From the NCBI GenBank assembly GCA_937873125.1, contig CALMWA010000341.1, forward strand, positions 1 through 37,356: a DNA stretch of 37,356 bases. The letters are read 5' to 3'. A program made the position numbers and the translations under genes. Every line of letters starts with the position of its first letter. Position 1 is the first letter of the stretch. The notes under the pieces are model-generated. The model was not told the DNA's origin. It saw only the letters and a program-made list of their open reading frames with translations, and made no database searches. Origin of the DNA: an uncultured Actinomycetes bacterium (GTDB lineage Bacteria; Actinomycetota; Rubrobacteria; Rubrobacterales; Rubrobacteraceae). This document shows positions 1 to 8,034 of the stretch, one piece after another.

Positions 1-261
1 GGAAGCGCCCTTCGGGACGAGCCAGGAGTCGCCGGGCTCCAGCAGGACCTTCTGCCCCTCCAGATGTAGTTCGGCGCGGCCGTCTATGACGTAACCAACC
101 GTCTCGTAATCGCGGCTGGCTTCTGGCTTGGGATCTCCGGGCTCCTGCCCGTCCCACATCCGCATCGAGACCGACTTGCCGTCCGCGAGATACTTCTGCC
201 CCATTCCGCCCTTCGGCGAAGTCTTCGAGCTAACCTTCTTTACGGTCTTGTCTTCGGTCAC
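1..261 (-). CDS. Cupin-domain protein, C-terminus cut by window edge
   Basis: The reading frame starts at a GTG at 261 and runs off the left edge, giving 87 codons. A good ribosome-binding site (AGGAG) lies just upstream of the GTG. The visible part contains a cupin-like strand pattern: RDYETVGYVIDGRAEL, then LEGQKVLLEPGDSWLVPKG. This is the usual two-motif beta-barrel core (conserved Gly, then PGD before a histidine-bearing turn that is lost past the edge). The N-terminal ~25 residues are lysine-rich and probably flexible. Substrate cannot be told. The cupin call is fairly secure; any enzymatic role is unknown. Confidence 0.7.
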   Translation of the reverse strand, partial: MTEDKTVKKVSSKTSPKGGMGQKYLADGKSVSMRMWDGQEPGDPKPEASRDYETVGYVIDGRAELHLEGQKVLLEPGDSWLVPKGAS

Positions 262-337
262 GAGTTTCTCCTGACAGTCTTTTTCGGTCGCAAGAGCACT
301 TACCCTTGCCTCACTGGATCTACTCTTGGACCTTAGT

Positions 338-1255
338 TTAGAAGAGATACTGCCACAAAGCCTCGAATGCCCTATAAAGTCCCGCAAGCCCTTCGAACAG
401 CTGCGCCGTGGCACGCGCAAAGATCACAGACAAAATCAGCCAGTACGCGATGTAGAGCGCGACGAAGACGCGGTCGAGCCGAAAGAGTTTTTTCAATCTG
501 CCCGGTTCTTCCGGCGGCAACCCCGGCTTCGCGGCGGGTCCTACGCCCAGGTGCTTTTCGAGAAAATAGGAGATCGAGCGTACCCTCTGGGGCGCGTTGC
601 GGACCGGACCGCTCGCTATGATCCGTCTCAATGACCCGACATCCGTCACCTCGACACCATCAACGACGCTGTAGCAACGGAGATTGGCCCGGCTGAAGCA
701 CAGGATGGGATTGACAAAGGTTTGAAAACTCCGAGCTTCTAGTATGAGCCGGCTCACGTCCTTAGCCTCTCCCTTGACCTGCTTGATCGGGTCCTTCCCA
801 ATAAGCGACCTGCCGTTCTTGAGGAGCTTGCCGGCTTCGCAAGTTATCTCTCCAGTCCATCCTTTGGTCTCTATGGCGAAGACTCCTTGCGGGCCAACTA
901 CAAAGTGATCTACGTTCCCTCGGTCCTCTGGCAACCAGTCGTGAAAAACATGGAAACCGTCTTTGTGGAGCTTCTCCAACTCCCGGCCCACTTCTCTCTC
1001 CGCCCTCGCTCCTACACCCCACCGCGCATCCGCCACGTCGATCTTCTTGTGCAACCACCGCAGGGACAGCAAGAAAGCAGCGAGCAAGACGAACCAATAC
1101 CATAGACTCACCTTCTCTTGGCCGGAGAGCGCGAACCACAACACCGGGAACACCAAAGCCACTACCAAGAATAACAATAAGTACGGTATCGCGGCCCGGT
1201 GGAACACTCGCCACGTAGAAGCTCCGGCTTTGCTGCGTTTTGCCATGGTAGTCAT
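338..1255 (-). CDS. NERD-domain membrane protein
   Basis: This 305-residue protein has two hydrophobic helices near the N-terminus (about residues 23-44 and 50-67) and another near the C-terminus (about 265-285). They flank a soluble NERD (nuclease-related) domain at about residues 80-200. Typical NERD features are the GARAEREVGREL helix, the FHDWLPEDRGNVDHFVVGP segment with the Asp-His pair, and IETKGWTGEI with the ExK motif. These resemble the restriction-endonuclease-like fold. NERD proteins are often linked to DNA processing or defence, but the activity of membrane-anchored versions is not established. The start ATG at 1255 has a weak ribosome site; a second ATG lies three codons downstream. 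Confidence 0.8.
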   Translation of the reverse strand: MTTMAKRSKAGASTWRVFHRAAIPYLLLFLVVALVFPVLWFALSGQEKVSLWYWFVLLAAFLLSLRWLHKKIDVADARWGVGARAEREVGRELEKLHKDGFHVFHDWLPEDRGNVDHFVVGPQGVFAIETKGWTGEITCEAGKLLKNGRSLIGKDPIKQVKGEAKDVSRLILEARSFQTFVNPILCFSRANLRCYSVVDGVEVTDVGSLRRIIASGPVRNAPQRVRSISYFLEKHLGVGPAAKPGLPPEEPGRLKKLFRLDRVFVALYIAYWLILSVIFARATAQLFEGLAGLYRAFEALWQYLF

Positions 1256-1343
1256 GAGGCGGTTATCGACCGCGGAGGCGGCTCGCTTTAGCGCCTTACC
1301 GACAACCCTTGTTTCGGCGCGGGAACTACTACTCGCCGTCGTA

Positions 1344-1943
1344 CTACAGGTTGTCGGCGGGGAGATCGAAGATAGTCTCTACTTTCGTGTAGTTCCCGGC
1401 GAGGCGTCCGAGTGGCTGCAATCCATTAACGTCGATGCGGCCGTTCCGGTACAGCTCATCCCGGACGTGGAAGCGGACCATGCACCCTATTACGAGGTGG
1501 TCGCTGCCGAGCGGGAGTATGCGGTCGAGCACGCATTCCATGCTGACGCCTGCCTCCCCCACTCGCGGCGCTTTGACGACCTCGCAGGGAGCGGGCGTGA
1601 GACCGGCCTTCTCGAACTCGTCGGCCTCGGGCGGGTAGCTCTTGGACGACTCGTGCATAGTGTTGGAGAGCGGCAGAGACACGATGTTGATGACGAACTC
1701 TCCGGTATCCTCGACGTTGTCGAGGGTATCCTTCGTAGGCTGTTCATCAGAGGTGCGCGGGCCGACACTTATGCAGAGCATCGGCGGATTGCGGGAGGCG
1801 ACGGTAAAGAAACTGAAGGGTGCGAGGTTGCGGACGCCTTCCAGGCTTACGGTAGAAGTCCAGGCTATGGGGCGGGGTACGACGGAGCCTATCAAGAGTT
1901 TGTAGACGCTTTTTGGGTCGAGATCCAGGGGATCTATTATCAT
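1344..1943 (-). CDS. Flavin reductase-like (FMN-binding split barrel) protein
   Basis: The protein has 199 residues, normal for the DIM6/NTAB flavoprotein family. The N-terminus carries the family pattern: a short DPLDLDPKSVYKLLIGSVVPRP stretch (about residues 4-25) followed by IAWTST and NLAPFSFF, which build the FMN site. PPMLCISVG and DTLDNVEDTGEFVIN follow. Members bind FMN and often reduce it with NAD(P)H or act as small oxidoreductases. It begins 3 bases after the stop of the PerR-like regulator on the same strand, so the two are almost certainly co-transcribed. That suggests a role in redox or peroxide stress. The exact substrate is not visible. Confidence 0.85.
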   Translation of the reverse strand: MIIDPLDLDPKSVYKLLIGSVVPRPIAWTSTVSLEGVRNLAPFSFFTVASRNPPMLCISVGPRTSDEQPTKDTLDNVEDTGEFVINIVSLPLSNTMHESSKSYPPEADEFEKAGLTPAPCEVVKAPRVGEAGVSMECVLDRILPLGSDHLVIGCMVRFHVRDELYRNGRIDVNGLQPLGRLAGNYTKVETIFDLPADNL

Positions 1944-1946
1944 CGG

Positions 1947-2369
1947 CTACTTTGCCGGGAGACACTCTGGACAGAGGCCGCCGAGTAGCACGCTCTTCCG
2001 CTCGACCACGAAATCTTGTTTGCCGGAGATCTTTAATCCCTCGACGCCCTCGACGTGTACGTCGTAGAGCCGGTCGCAACGGCGACAGCGGAAGTGGTGG
2101 TGCGTGGGGTCGGGGTTCGGGTCGTAGAGGACAGCGCCCCGGCTCTCGATCATCCGCAGGAGCCCCCGGTCTACGAGCGCCGCGAGCGTGTTGTACACCG
2201 TGGCTCGTGACAGCTCCGGCAACTCGTCGCGGGCGCGTCCGAACACTTCGTCGGCGGTGAGGTGTTCGTTGCCGGCCGCCTCGAAGGCGGACCACACGGC
2301 GCGACGTTGCGGTGTGATCCTCAGCCCCGCTTTCCTCAACGTCTCCAAATACGCTTTCCTCTCACACAA
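1947..2369 (-). CDS. Fur-family transcriptional regulator, PerR-like
   Basis: This 140-residue protein has an N-terminal winged helix (ITPQRRAVWSAF; LSRATVYNTLAALVDRGLL) and a C-terminal dimer and metal domain. Two CxxC pairs (CRRC and CPEC) form the structural zinc site. The regulatory metal site looks PerR-like: an Asp in LYDPN sits where PerR proteins carry Asp and Fur proteins usually carry Glu, followed by the THHH cluster and Asp in LYDV. PerR regulators use Fe-catalysed histidine oxidation to sense hydrogen peroxide. The neighbouring Mn-catalase gene with an inverted-repeat operator supports this. The GTG start at 2369 lacks a clear ribosome site; a TTG at 2348 preceded by GAGAGGAAA is an alternative. 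Confidence 0.85.
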   Translation of the reverse strand: MCERKAYLETLRKAGLRITPQRRAVWSAFEAAGNEHLTADEVFGRARDELPELSRATVYNTLAALVDRGLLRMIESRGAVLYDPNPDPTHHHFRCRRCDRLYDVHVEGVEGLKISGKQDFVVERKSVLLGGLCPECLPAK

Positions 2370-2548
2370 TATCGCACAACCCTAGCGCGACAGTCTACTT
2401 ACTTTTAATACGCGGTTCATTCTGGATCGGATTTTGTTTGCCGGATATCTCATGAGAGATGTCTCCAGGCCGCGAATGGAGAACCGGCGCAAGGATGACC
2501 TCCCCAACGCCGATTCTCTAGCCCAATCGTGTTTAGTGGTCCGCCAGT

Positions 2549-3427
2549 CTAGAGTCTCTGGGCGATCTCCTCGATGTCCTCGGCGCTCACGTTCGGGGCG
2601 TACAGCGGCGGGACCGGGTTGAGGTCCGGCACCTCGCCGCCCTCGGGCGGGCCGTCCTGCACCTCGCGATCGCTACCGTCGATGGCCGAGATGCCGTTCC
2701 AGATCTCGCCGATCTGGCGGTAGTCCTCGGGGCTGAAGCGGTACAGGATGCGGTGGAAGCCCTTGTCCATGTACTTCCTCGCATCCGGGAACTTGTCGTT
2801 GTCCACCTCCGGAACCGGCAGAAGCTTGGTTATATCCACACCCGAGAGGTCGGAGAGCGCCTTGGCGTAGGCTTCCTGATGCACTCCTCCGCGCACGATG
2901 AGGTAGCCGATCATCTCGCGCGCCACCGGATTCTGGGTGCTCTCGTAGACCCGTATCTTGCCCATGCGAGCACCGGACTCCAAGAAGAAGTTGTGCAAGA
3001 GGTCGAGCTTGAGGTTGCCGGAGTTGAAAACGTTCTCACCCGTCCAGGCCTTTCCCGCGGCGCCTCCGGGTATGGTACCGAGCCCGAAGTTGAGGAAGTG
3101 GTCCGGGTTGCCGGTCATGCCGCTGAAGTTGAGCGGCGGCGTAACGCCGTTAGTGCTCGCCTCGGTCTGATCGAGGAGCAGGTTGATGGTGTTGGCGACG
3201 AGCTCGACGTGGCCCATCTCCTCGGCGGCGATGTTGGCGACGAGATCGTAGTACGGACGAATCTTGCTCTTACCCCGCATGTTGAACGACTGATATGTGT
3301 AGTTCATCAGCGTGGACATCTCGCCGAACTTACCACCCATGAGCTCCTGAACAACGCCGGCGGATTCCGGGTCCGCCTCCGTGGGCCTCGGCAACTCTAT
3401 CTGCAATTTATCTATCCGCAGAAACAT
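2549..3427 (-). CDS. Manganese catalase
   Basis: This 292-residue protein matches the dimanganese catalase family in length and motifs. Expected ligands are visible: Glu36 in GKFGEMSTL, the EEMGHVEL motif (Glu and His), the LESGARMGK helix, and a later RGGVHQEAYA His/Glu motif. It disproportionates hydrogen peroxide to water and oxygen in the cytoplasm without haem. The ATG at 3427 follows AGGAGG at ideal spacing. The C-terminal tail (PPEGGEVPDLNPVPPLY) is the usual extended arm that wraps neighbouring subunits. The gene faces the same way as the PerR-like regulator downstream, and an operator-like repeat overlaps its putative promoter. Confidence 0.95.
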   Translation of the reverse strand: MFLRIDKLQIELPRPTEADPESAGVVQELMGGKFGEMSTLMNYTYQSFNMRGKSKIRPYYDLVANIAAEEMGHVELVANTINLLLDQTEASTNGVTPPLNFSGMTGNPDHFLNFGLGTIPGGAAGKAWTGENVFNSGNLKLDLLHNFFLESGARMGKIRVYESTQNPVAREMIGYLIVRGGVHQEAYAKALSDLSGVDITKLLPVPEVDNDKFPDARKYMDKGFHRILYRFSPEDYRQIGEIWNGISAIDGSDREVQDGPPEGGEVPDLNPVPPLYAPNVSAEDIEEIAQRL

Positions 3428-3530
3428 GTTCCTCCTGTTCTGGATACCGCTTCTCGCTCATCTCATACGCCATCCGCACCGCTCTATCGAAACCCTTCGG
3501 ATACCTCCTCTACGACGCCAGCAGTTGAGG

Positions 3531-3559
3531 TGTATCCTATTTAGACTTTATCTAAACAA
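3531..3559 (-). promoter_or_regulatory. Candidate promoter of the Mn-catalase gene
   Basis: Reading the minus strand, TTGTTT (3559-3554) and GATACA (3536-3531) are separated by 17 bases. They lie about 105-130 bases before the catalase start. Matches to the sigma-70 consensus are only moderate, but the operator repeat sits exactly between them. Confidence 0.4.
3540..3556. promoter_or_regulatory. Inverted repeat TTTAGA-N5-TCTAAA, candidate PerR/Fur box
   Basis: The repeat is perfect: TTTAGA CTTTA TCTAAA, 17 bases with six-base arms, in an AT-rich patch of otherwise GC-rich DNA. Size and base composition resemble Fur/PerR boxes. Its place inside the catalase promoter would let the PerR-like protein encoded downstream block transcription until peroxide is present. 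Binding by that protein is an inference. Confidence 0.55.
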
Positions 3560-3621
3560 GTATTTATTCTAATGTAGGTTGGACTGGAACCTGTGTCTCT
3601 GGAGAGACAGATCAAAAGCAG

Positions 3622-3653
3622 GAGGGCCGCCTTGAAAATCCCAGACGGCCCTC
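3622..3653 (-). terminator. Intrinsic terminator-like hairpin after pckA
   Basis: GAGGGCCG (3622-3629) pairs perfectly with CGGCCCTC (3646-3653), with a 16-base loop. On the minus strand the stem is followed by a short T run in GCTTTTGATC. It lies about 30 bases past the pckA stop, which is where a terminator is expected. Confidence 0.6.
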
Positions 3654-3685
3654 GGTGTTGTTATGAGTTAAAAACCGGGTTGGTG

Positions 3686-5284
<1,599 letters not shown>

Positions 5285-5455
5285 GCATTTCCCTTTCACC
5301 CTGTACAACCCGACCATCCTGGGCCGCAAGGCGCACGCCGGTTCATGCCGACGCAGCGGCGCCGTTCGCCACCAGGATTCTAACAAACGGTCACCGGGGT
5401 CGCCGGGGTCACCGGGAACCCGAAGCGAAACGGCTCCCCTCAAAAGCCGCCCGGC

Positions 5456-5472
5456 GGCCCGGAATTCGGGCC
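5456..5472 (-). terminator. Short hairpin between the membrane gene and pckA
   Basis: GGCCCG-GAATT-CGGGCC is a perfect six-base-pair stem with a five-base loop, 24 bases past the stop of the upstream membrane gene. On the minus strand GGCTTTTGA follows some 20 bases later. It could end that transcript; no long T run adjoins the stem. Confidence 0.35.
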
Positions 5473-5496
5473 TCAATAGAAGACAAATACCTGCGG

Positions 5497-5967
5497 CTAC
5501 ACAACGGCGAGCGACGCGACCGCCAGGCTGACCACGATATCCGCCTGCGAGACCCGCAAGGAGAGCCTCTGAAGCTTCCGGCGGCGCTCAGCCCGTGCGC
5601 GGGCCTCGTCCTCACTTCCGGCTCGGCGCTCGGCCTCGGCGAGCCCGGCGAGCCTCCGTCCGAAGTAGGCCCCGTGGACAACTACCAGACCAAGCAGTAT
5701 CGCCAACAACAAGCACTCCACGTATAGGGCGGTCCCGAAGCCCGTCAAGAGTCCGTCCAACACGGCGAAGATAACGAGCAGGGCCAGGTTGATGCCGCCC
5801 ACCCTGGCGTACTGCTTCCCGATCTTGGCGCGCACCGATACGCGCTCGTGTTCCTTCCACTTCATGGCGCGCAGCGCGGGTGAGACCACGGCCGTCGTGA
5901 AGACAACGCCGCCCAGCCAGACCCCGGCCAGTACGGCGTGCATGGTATCCACGATTACGCTCAACAT
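5497..5967 (-). CDS. Small integral membrane protein, CopD/DUF4149-like
   Basis: The protein has 156 residues and four likely membrane helices (about residues 3-27, 55-75, 80-98 and 138-155). A charged, Arg/Glu-rich loop (about 105-130) probably lies in the cytoplasm. The first helix carries HAVLAGVWLGGVVFT, typical of the CopD/DUF4149 superfamily, whose His-rich first helices may bind haem or metal. It starts 29 bases after the stop of the FAD oxidase on the same strand, so the two are likely co-transcribed. It might serve as a membrane partner for that oxidase, but this is inference. A decayed second copy of its first ~50 residues lies beyond the oxidase at 7200-7354. Confidence 0.75.
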   Translation of the reverse strand: MLSVIVDTMHAVLAGVWLGGVVFTTAVVSPALRAMKWKEHERVSVRAKIGKQYARVGGINLALLVIFAVLDGLLTGFGTALYVECLLLAILLGLVVVHGAYFGRRLAGLAEAERRAGSEDEARARAERRRKLQRLSLRVSQADIVVSLAVASLAVV

Positions 5968-5996
5968 CTACGACTCCCAGCTATTTCGGGGTTCGC

Positions 5997-7133
5997 TTAC
6001 CAGCGCCAAGGACCCCAGGAGCGGCCGGCCACCTGCAGCAGCTCGATATCCGTGGTGGCGGATAGATCCATGAGACCCGGACTCTCCTTCGCCGGATCGA
6101 AGGCCAGAAGCGACACCTCGCCCATCCTGGCTACCGTACCCTGGATCGCCACCCCCGCCAACTTCTGCTCGATCTCCACGAGCGTCGGGACGAGGCGCGC
6201 ACCCTGGACGAGCGCCCGGCCGGGCCTCGGAGTTGGCCCCAGGGAATCCACCGGGAAGAACCTCTGCTCCCAGATGCGTTGGGCCTCTGGAGGGGAGAGA
6301 AGGCGTCCCTGATGGGAATCGATTGCGCTCCGCAGCGAGGGCTCGACCCCGGCGGACCGACTCTCCGGGTAGGCGCCGAAGAGTATGTGCTCCCCTTCGA
6401 GACTCCGGGCGCGGGCCATGGAGGCGTTCAGGAAGCCCAGGTGCCAGAGCGGCACCCCGCCGCGATAGAGGTCCAAGACAGCACCGGCCAAATTCTCGGC
6501 ACTCCGGAAGGCCGCTCCGACTGGTACGTCCTCGTCTGCCCGCCGGATTGCGAGCCGCGCACTCACCAGGAAACCCATACCGCCCCTGGAACCCACGAAA
6601 TACCTCAAATCCTCGCCCTCGATAAGATCCCGCTCTCCCCCCGCCAGCACCGCTTCGACCGAGAGGACGTTCTGCAGCAACCACCCGTACTCGTAAGAGC
6701 CAACCCCCAGCCCGTTCTCGGCCAGCCAGCCGCCGACGGTGGACCGGGGCGCGCTCGTGGGGTAGACTGTCGGTCCCAGGCCTCTGGACCGCAGGTGGTT
6801 TTCGAGCGTCAGCCAGTTGACCCCCGGTTCGGCCTCCACCCATTCCTCCCCCACTTCCGGCAGCCGTATCCCGCGCATCGCGTCGAAACGCACCAGCAGG
6901 GTTCGCACGGCCCGGCCCGGATAGAGGGCTGTACCGGCGCCCCGAGCCATCAGCGGAATGCGATATTGGGCGCCAAGCCTTGTCAGCAACCGGACTTCCT
7001 CGACGTTCTCCGGGAACACGGAGGCGAATGGCACCTCGGCATCCGGTTCCGCTTCGCCGGACGCATGCCTCATGAAGCGCGCTCCGAAGGTCTCTTCGAT
7101 GATTCTCAGGGCTTCCTCGGAGATGTCGTTCAT
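5997..7133 (-). CDS. FAD-binding oxidase/dehydrogenase, GlcD-like
   Basis: This 378-residue protein has the FAD_binding_4 (PCMH-type) domain at the N-terminus. FPENVEEVRLLTRLG starts it, then the ARGAGTALYPG loop that holds the FAD pyrophosphate, then VEAEPGV and the PRSTVGGWLAENGLGVGS strand. Members oxidise 2-hydroxy acids such as glycolate or lactate. The C-terminal domain is shorter than in typical GlcD proteins (about 460 residues), so the substrate cap is reduced or divergent, and the acceptor is not evident. It heads a likely two-gene unit with the downstream membrane protein. The ATG at 7133 is the most upstream in-frame choice. Confidence 0.8.
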   Translation of the reverse strand: MNDISEEALRIIEETFGARFMRHASGEAEPDAEVPFASVFPENVEEVRLLTRLGAQYRIPLMARGAGTALYPGRAVRTLLVRFDAMRGIRLPEVGEEWVEAEPGVNWLTLENHLRSRGLGPTVYPTSAPRSTVGGWLAENGLGVGSYEYGWLLQNVLSVEAVLAGGERDLIEGEDLRYFVGSRGGMGFLVSARLAIRRADEDVPVGAAFRSAENLAGAVLDLYRGGVPLWHLGFLNASMARARSLEGEHILFGAYPESRSAGVEPSLRSAIDSHQGRLLSPPEAQRIWEQRFFPVDSLGPTPRPGRALVQGARLVPTLVEIEQKLAGVAIQGTVARMGEVSLLAFDPAKESPGLMDLSATTDIELLQVAGRSWGPWRW

Positions 7134-7199
7134 TAACAGGCCTTTCTACTTACTTGTAGCACCGGTCCACGGTTTATTGTCCTTTGCACCATTGGTACG

Positions 7200-7354
7200 C
7201 TTTAGCCCCGGTTGAACCAGGCAAACATCGTGGAAGCTCTCGTCAGAGCACTTCGCCGCTTTCGACGCAAGCGAAACGACAGCCAGCGTGAAGACCACGC
7301 CCCCAGCCAAGTACCGGCAAGGATCACGTGCATGGTGTGCAGGATCACGTTCAC
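7200..7354 (-). pseudogene. Decayed duplicate of the CopD/DUF4149-like gene
   Basis: From a GTG at 7354 the translation reads VILHTMHVILAGTWLGG, close to IVDTMHAVLAGVWLGG at the start of the intact gene at 5497-5967. The frame breaks at a run of five Cs (plus strand) near 7302-7306. The next frame continues with GGVVFTLAVVS, again matching the intact copy (GGVVFTTAVVS). Matches fade after about 50 codons. The copies flank the FAD oxidase, which points to a past tandem duplication of oxidase plus membrane gene followed by loss. A single-base sequencing error could explain the first break but not the truncation. Confidence 0.65.
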
Positions 7355-7356
7355 CG

Positions 7357-8034
7357 TCAAGCCCCCGCACGGTACGTTGGCAACTCGCCCGCCGCGCCGG
7401 CCGGACCGACGAGCGCTTCCCGAACGGCCGCTACGCAGCGTCCAGCGTTCGTGGGGTGCATGCCGCCGGTCACGACCTCGGCCGCGCTCACACCCTCGGG
7501 GGCGAACTCCCGGCTCACGGCCGCGAGGAAGGCGCGCGAGAAGGCGAGGCCCGCCCCGTAGAGGGGGTCCCGGCGCTCCGCGCTCGTGTCGCTCACGAGG
7601 ATCACACGCCCGCCGCCCCCGTCGCGCATGGCCGGAAGGGCCGCCCCGACGCTGTACATAAAGCCCCTGACGTTCACGTCCACGGAACGCTCGCAGGCGT
7701 CCGGGTCGAGGTCCGCCACCGGCGGGGCGGAGGCGTGGGCCATGAATAACAGCGCGTCCAGGCCGCCGAACGCCTCGACGGCGGCCTCCGCGAGGTGCAC
7801 GGAGTGGTGTCGCTTGGCGAGGTGGACCCCGACGACCACGGCCCGCCCGCCCGAGCTCTGAACCTCCGCCTCCAGCGCCTCCAGCTTCTCCCGGCTGCGG
7901 CCTCCGAGCACCAGGTTCGCGCCCTCGCCGGCGAGCATCCTCACGGTCTCGGTCCCGCACGGGCTCGACGCGCCGAGGACAACCACGGTCTTGCCAGCGA
8001 GGTTGCCTGCCGGTTTCGCCGCAGCGGCGCTCAA
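7357..8034 (-). CDS. Atypical short-chain dehydrogenase/reductase (SDR)
   Basis: The best start is a TTG at 8034 that overlaps the stop of the acyl-CoA dehydrogenase (TTGA), giving 225 residues and translational coupling. The fold is recognisable: VVVLGASSPCGTETVRML replaces the classical TGxxxGIG nucleotide loop, a GGR segment follows, and NVRGFMYSVGAALPAM is the central helix. Key residues are altered. NNAG is replaced by MAHAS, and the YxxxK pair reads YGAGL, so the catalytic lysine is missing. It may bind a nucleotide without normal SDR catalysis, or be a structural or decaying partner. No substrate can be assigned. Confidence 0.7.
   Translation of the reverse strand: MSAAAAKPAGNLAGKTVVVLGASSPCGTETVRMLAGEGANLVLGGRSREKLEALEAEVQSSGGRAVVVGVHLAKRHHSVHLAEAAVEAFGGLDALLFMAHASAPPVADLDPDACERSVDVNVRGFMYSVGAALPAMRDGGGGRVILVSDTSAERRDPLYGAGLAFSRAFLAAVSREFAPEGVSAAEVVTGGMHPTNAGRCVAAVREALVGPAGAAGELPTYRAGA

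Noticed and set aside
2370-2548. Second PerR box before the regulator gene
   Set aside because: Only a single TAGACT half-site is seen, without a mirrored arm.
5393-5418. Direct repeats TCACCGGGG/TCGCCGGGG as a mobile-element end
   Set aside because: Only two or three short GC-rich units, no transposase or matching second end nearby.
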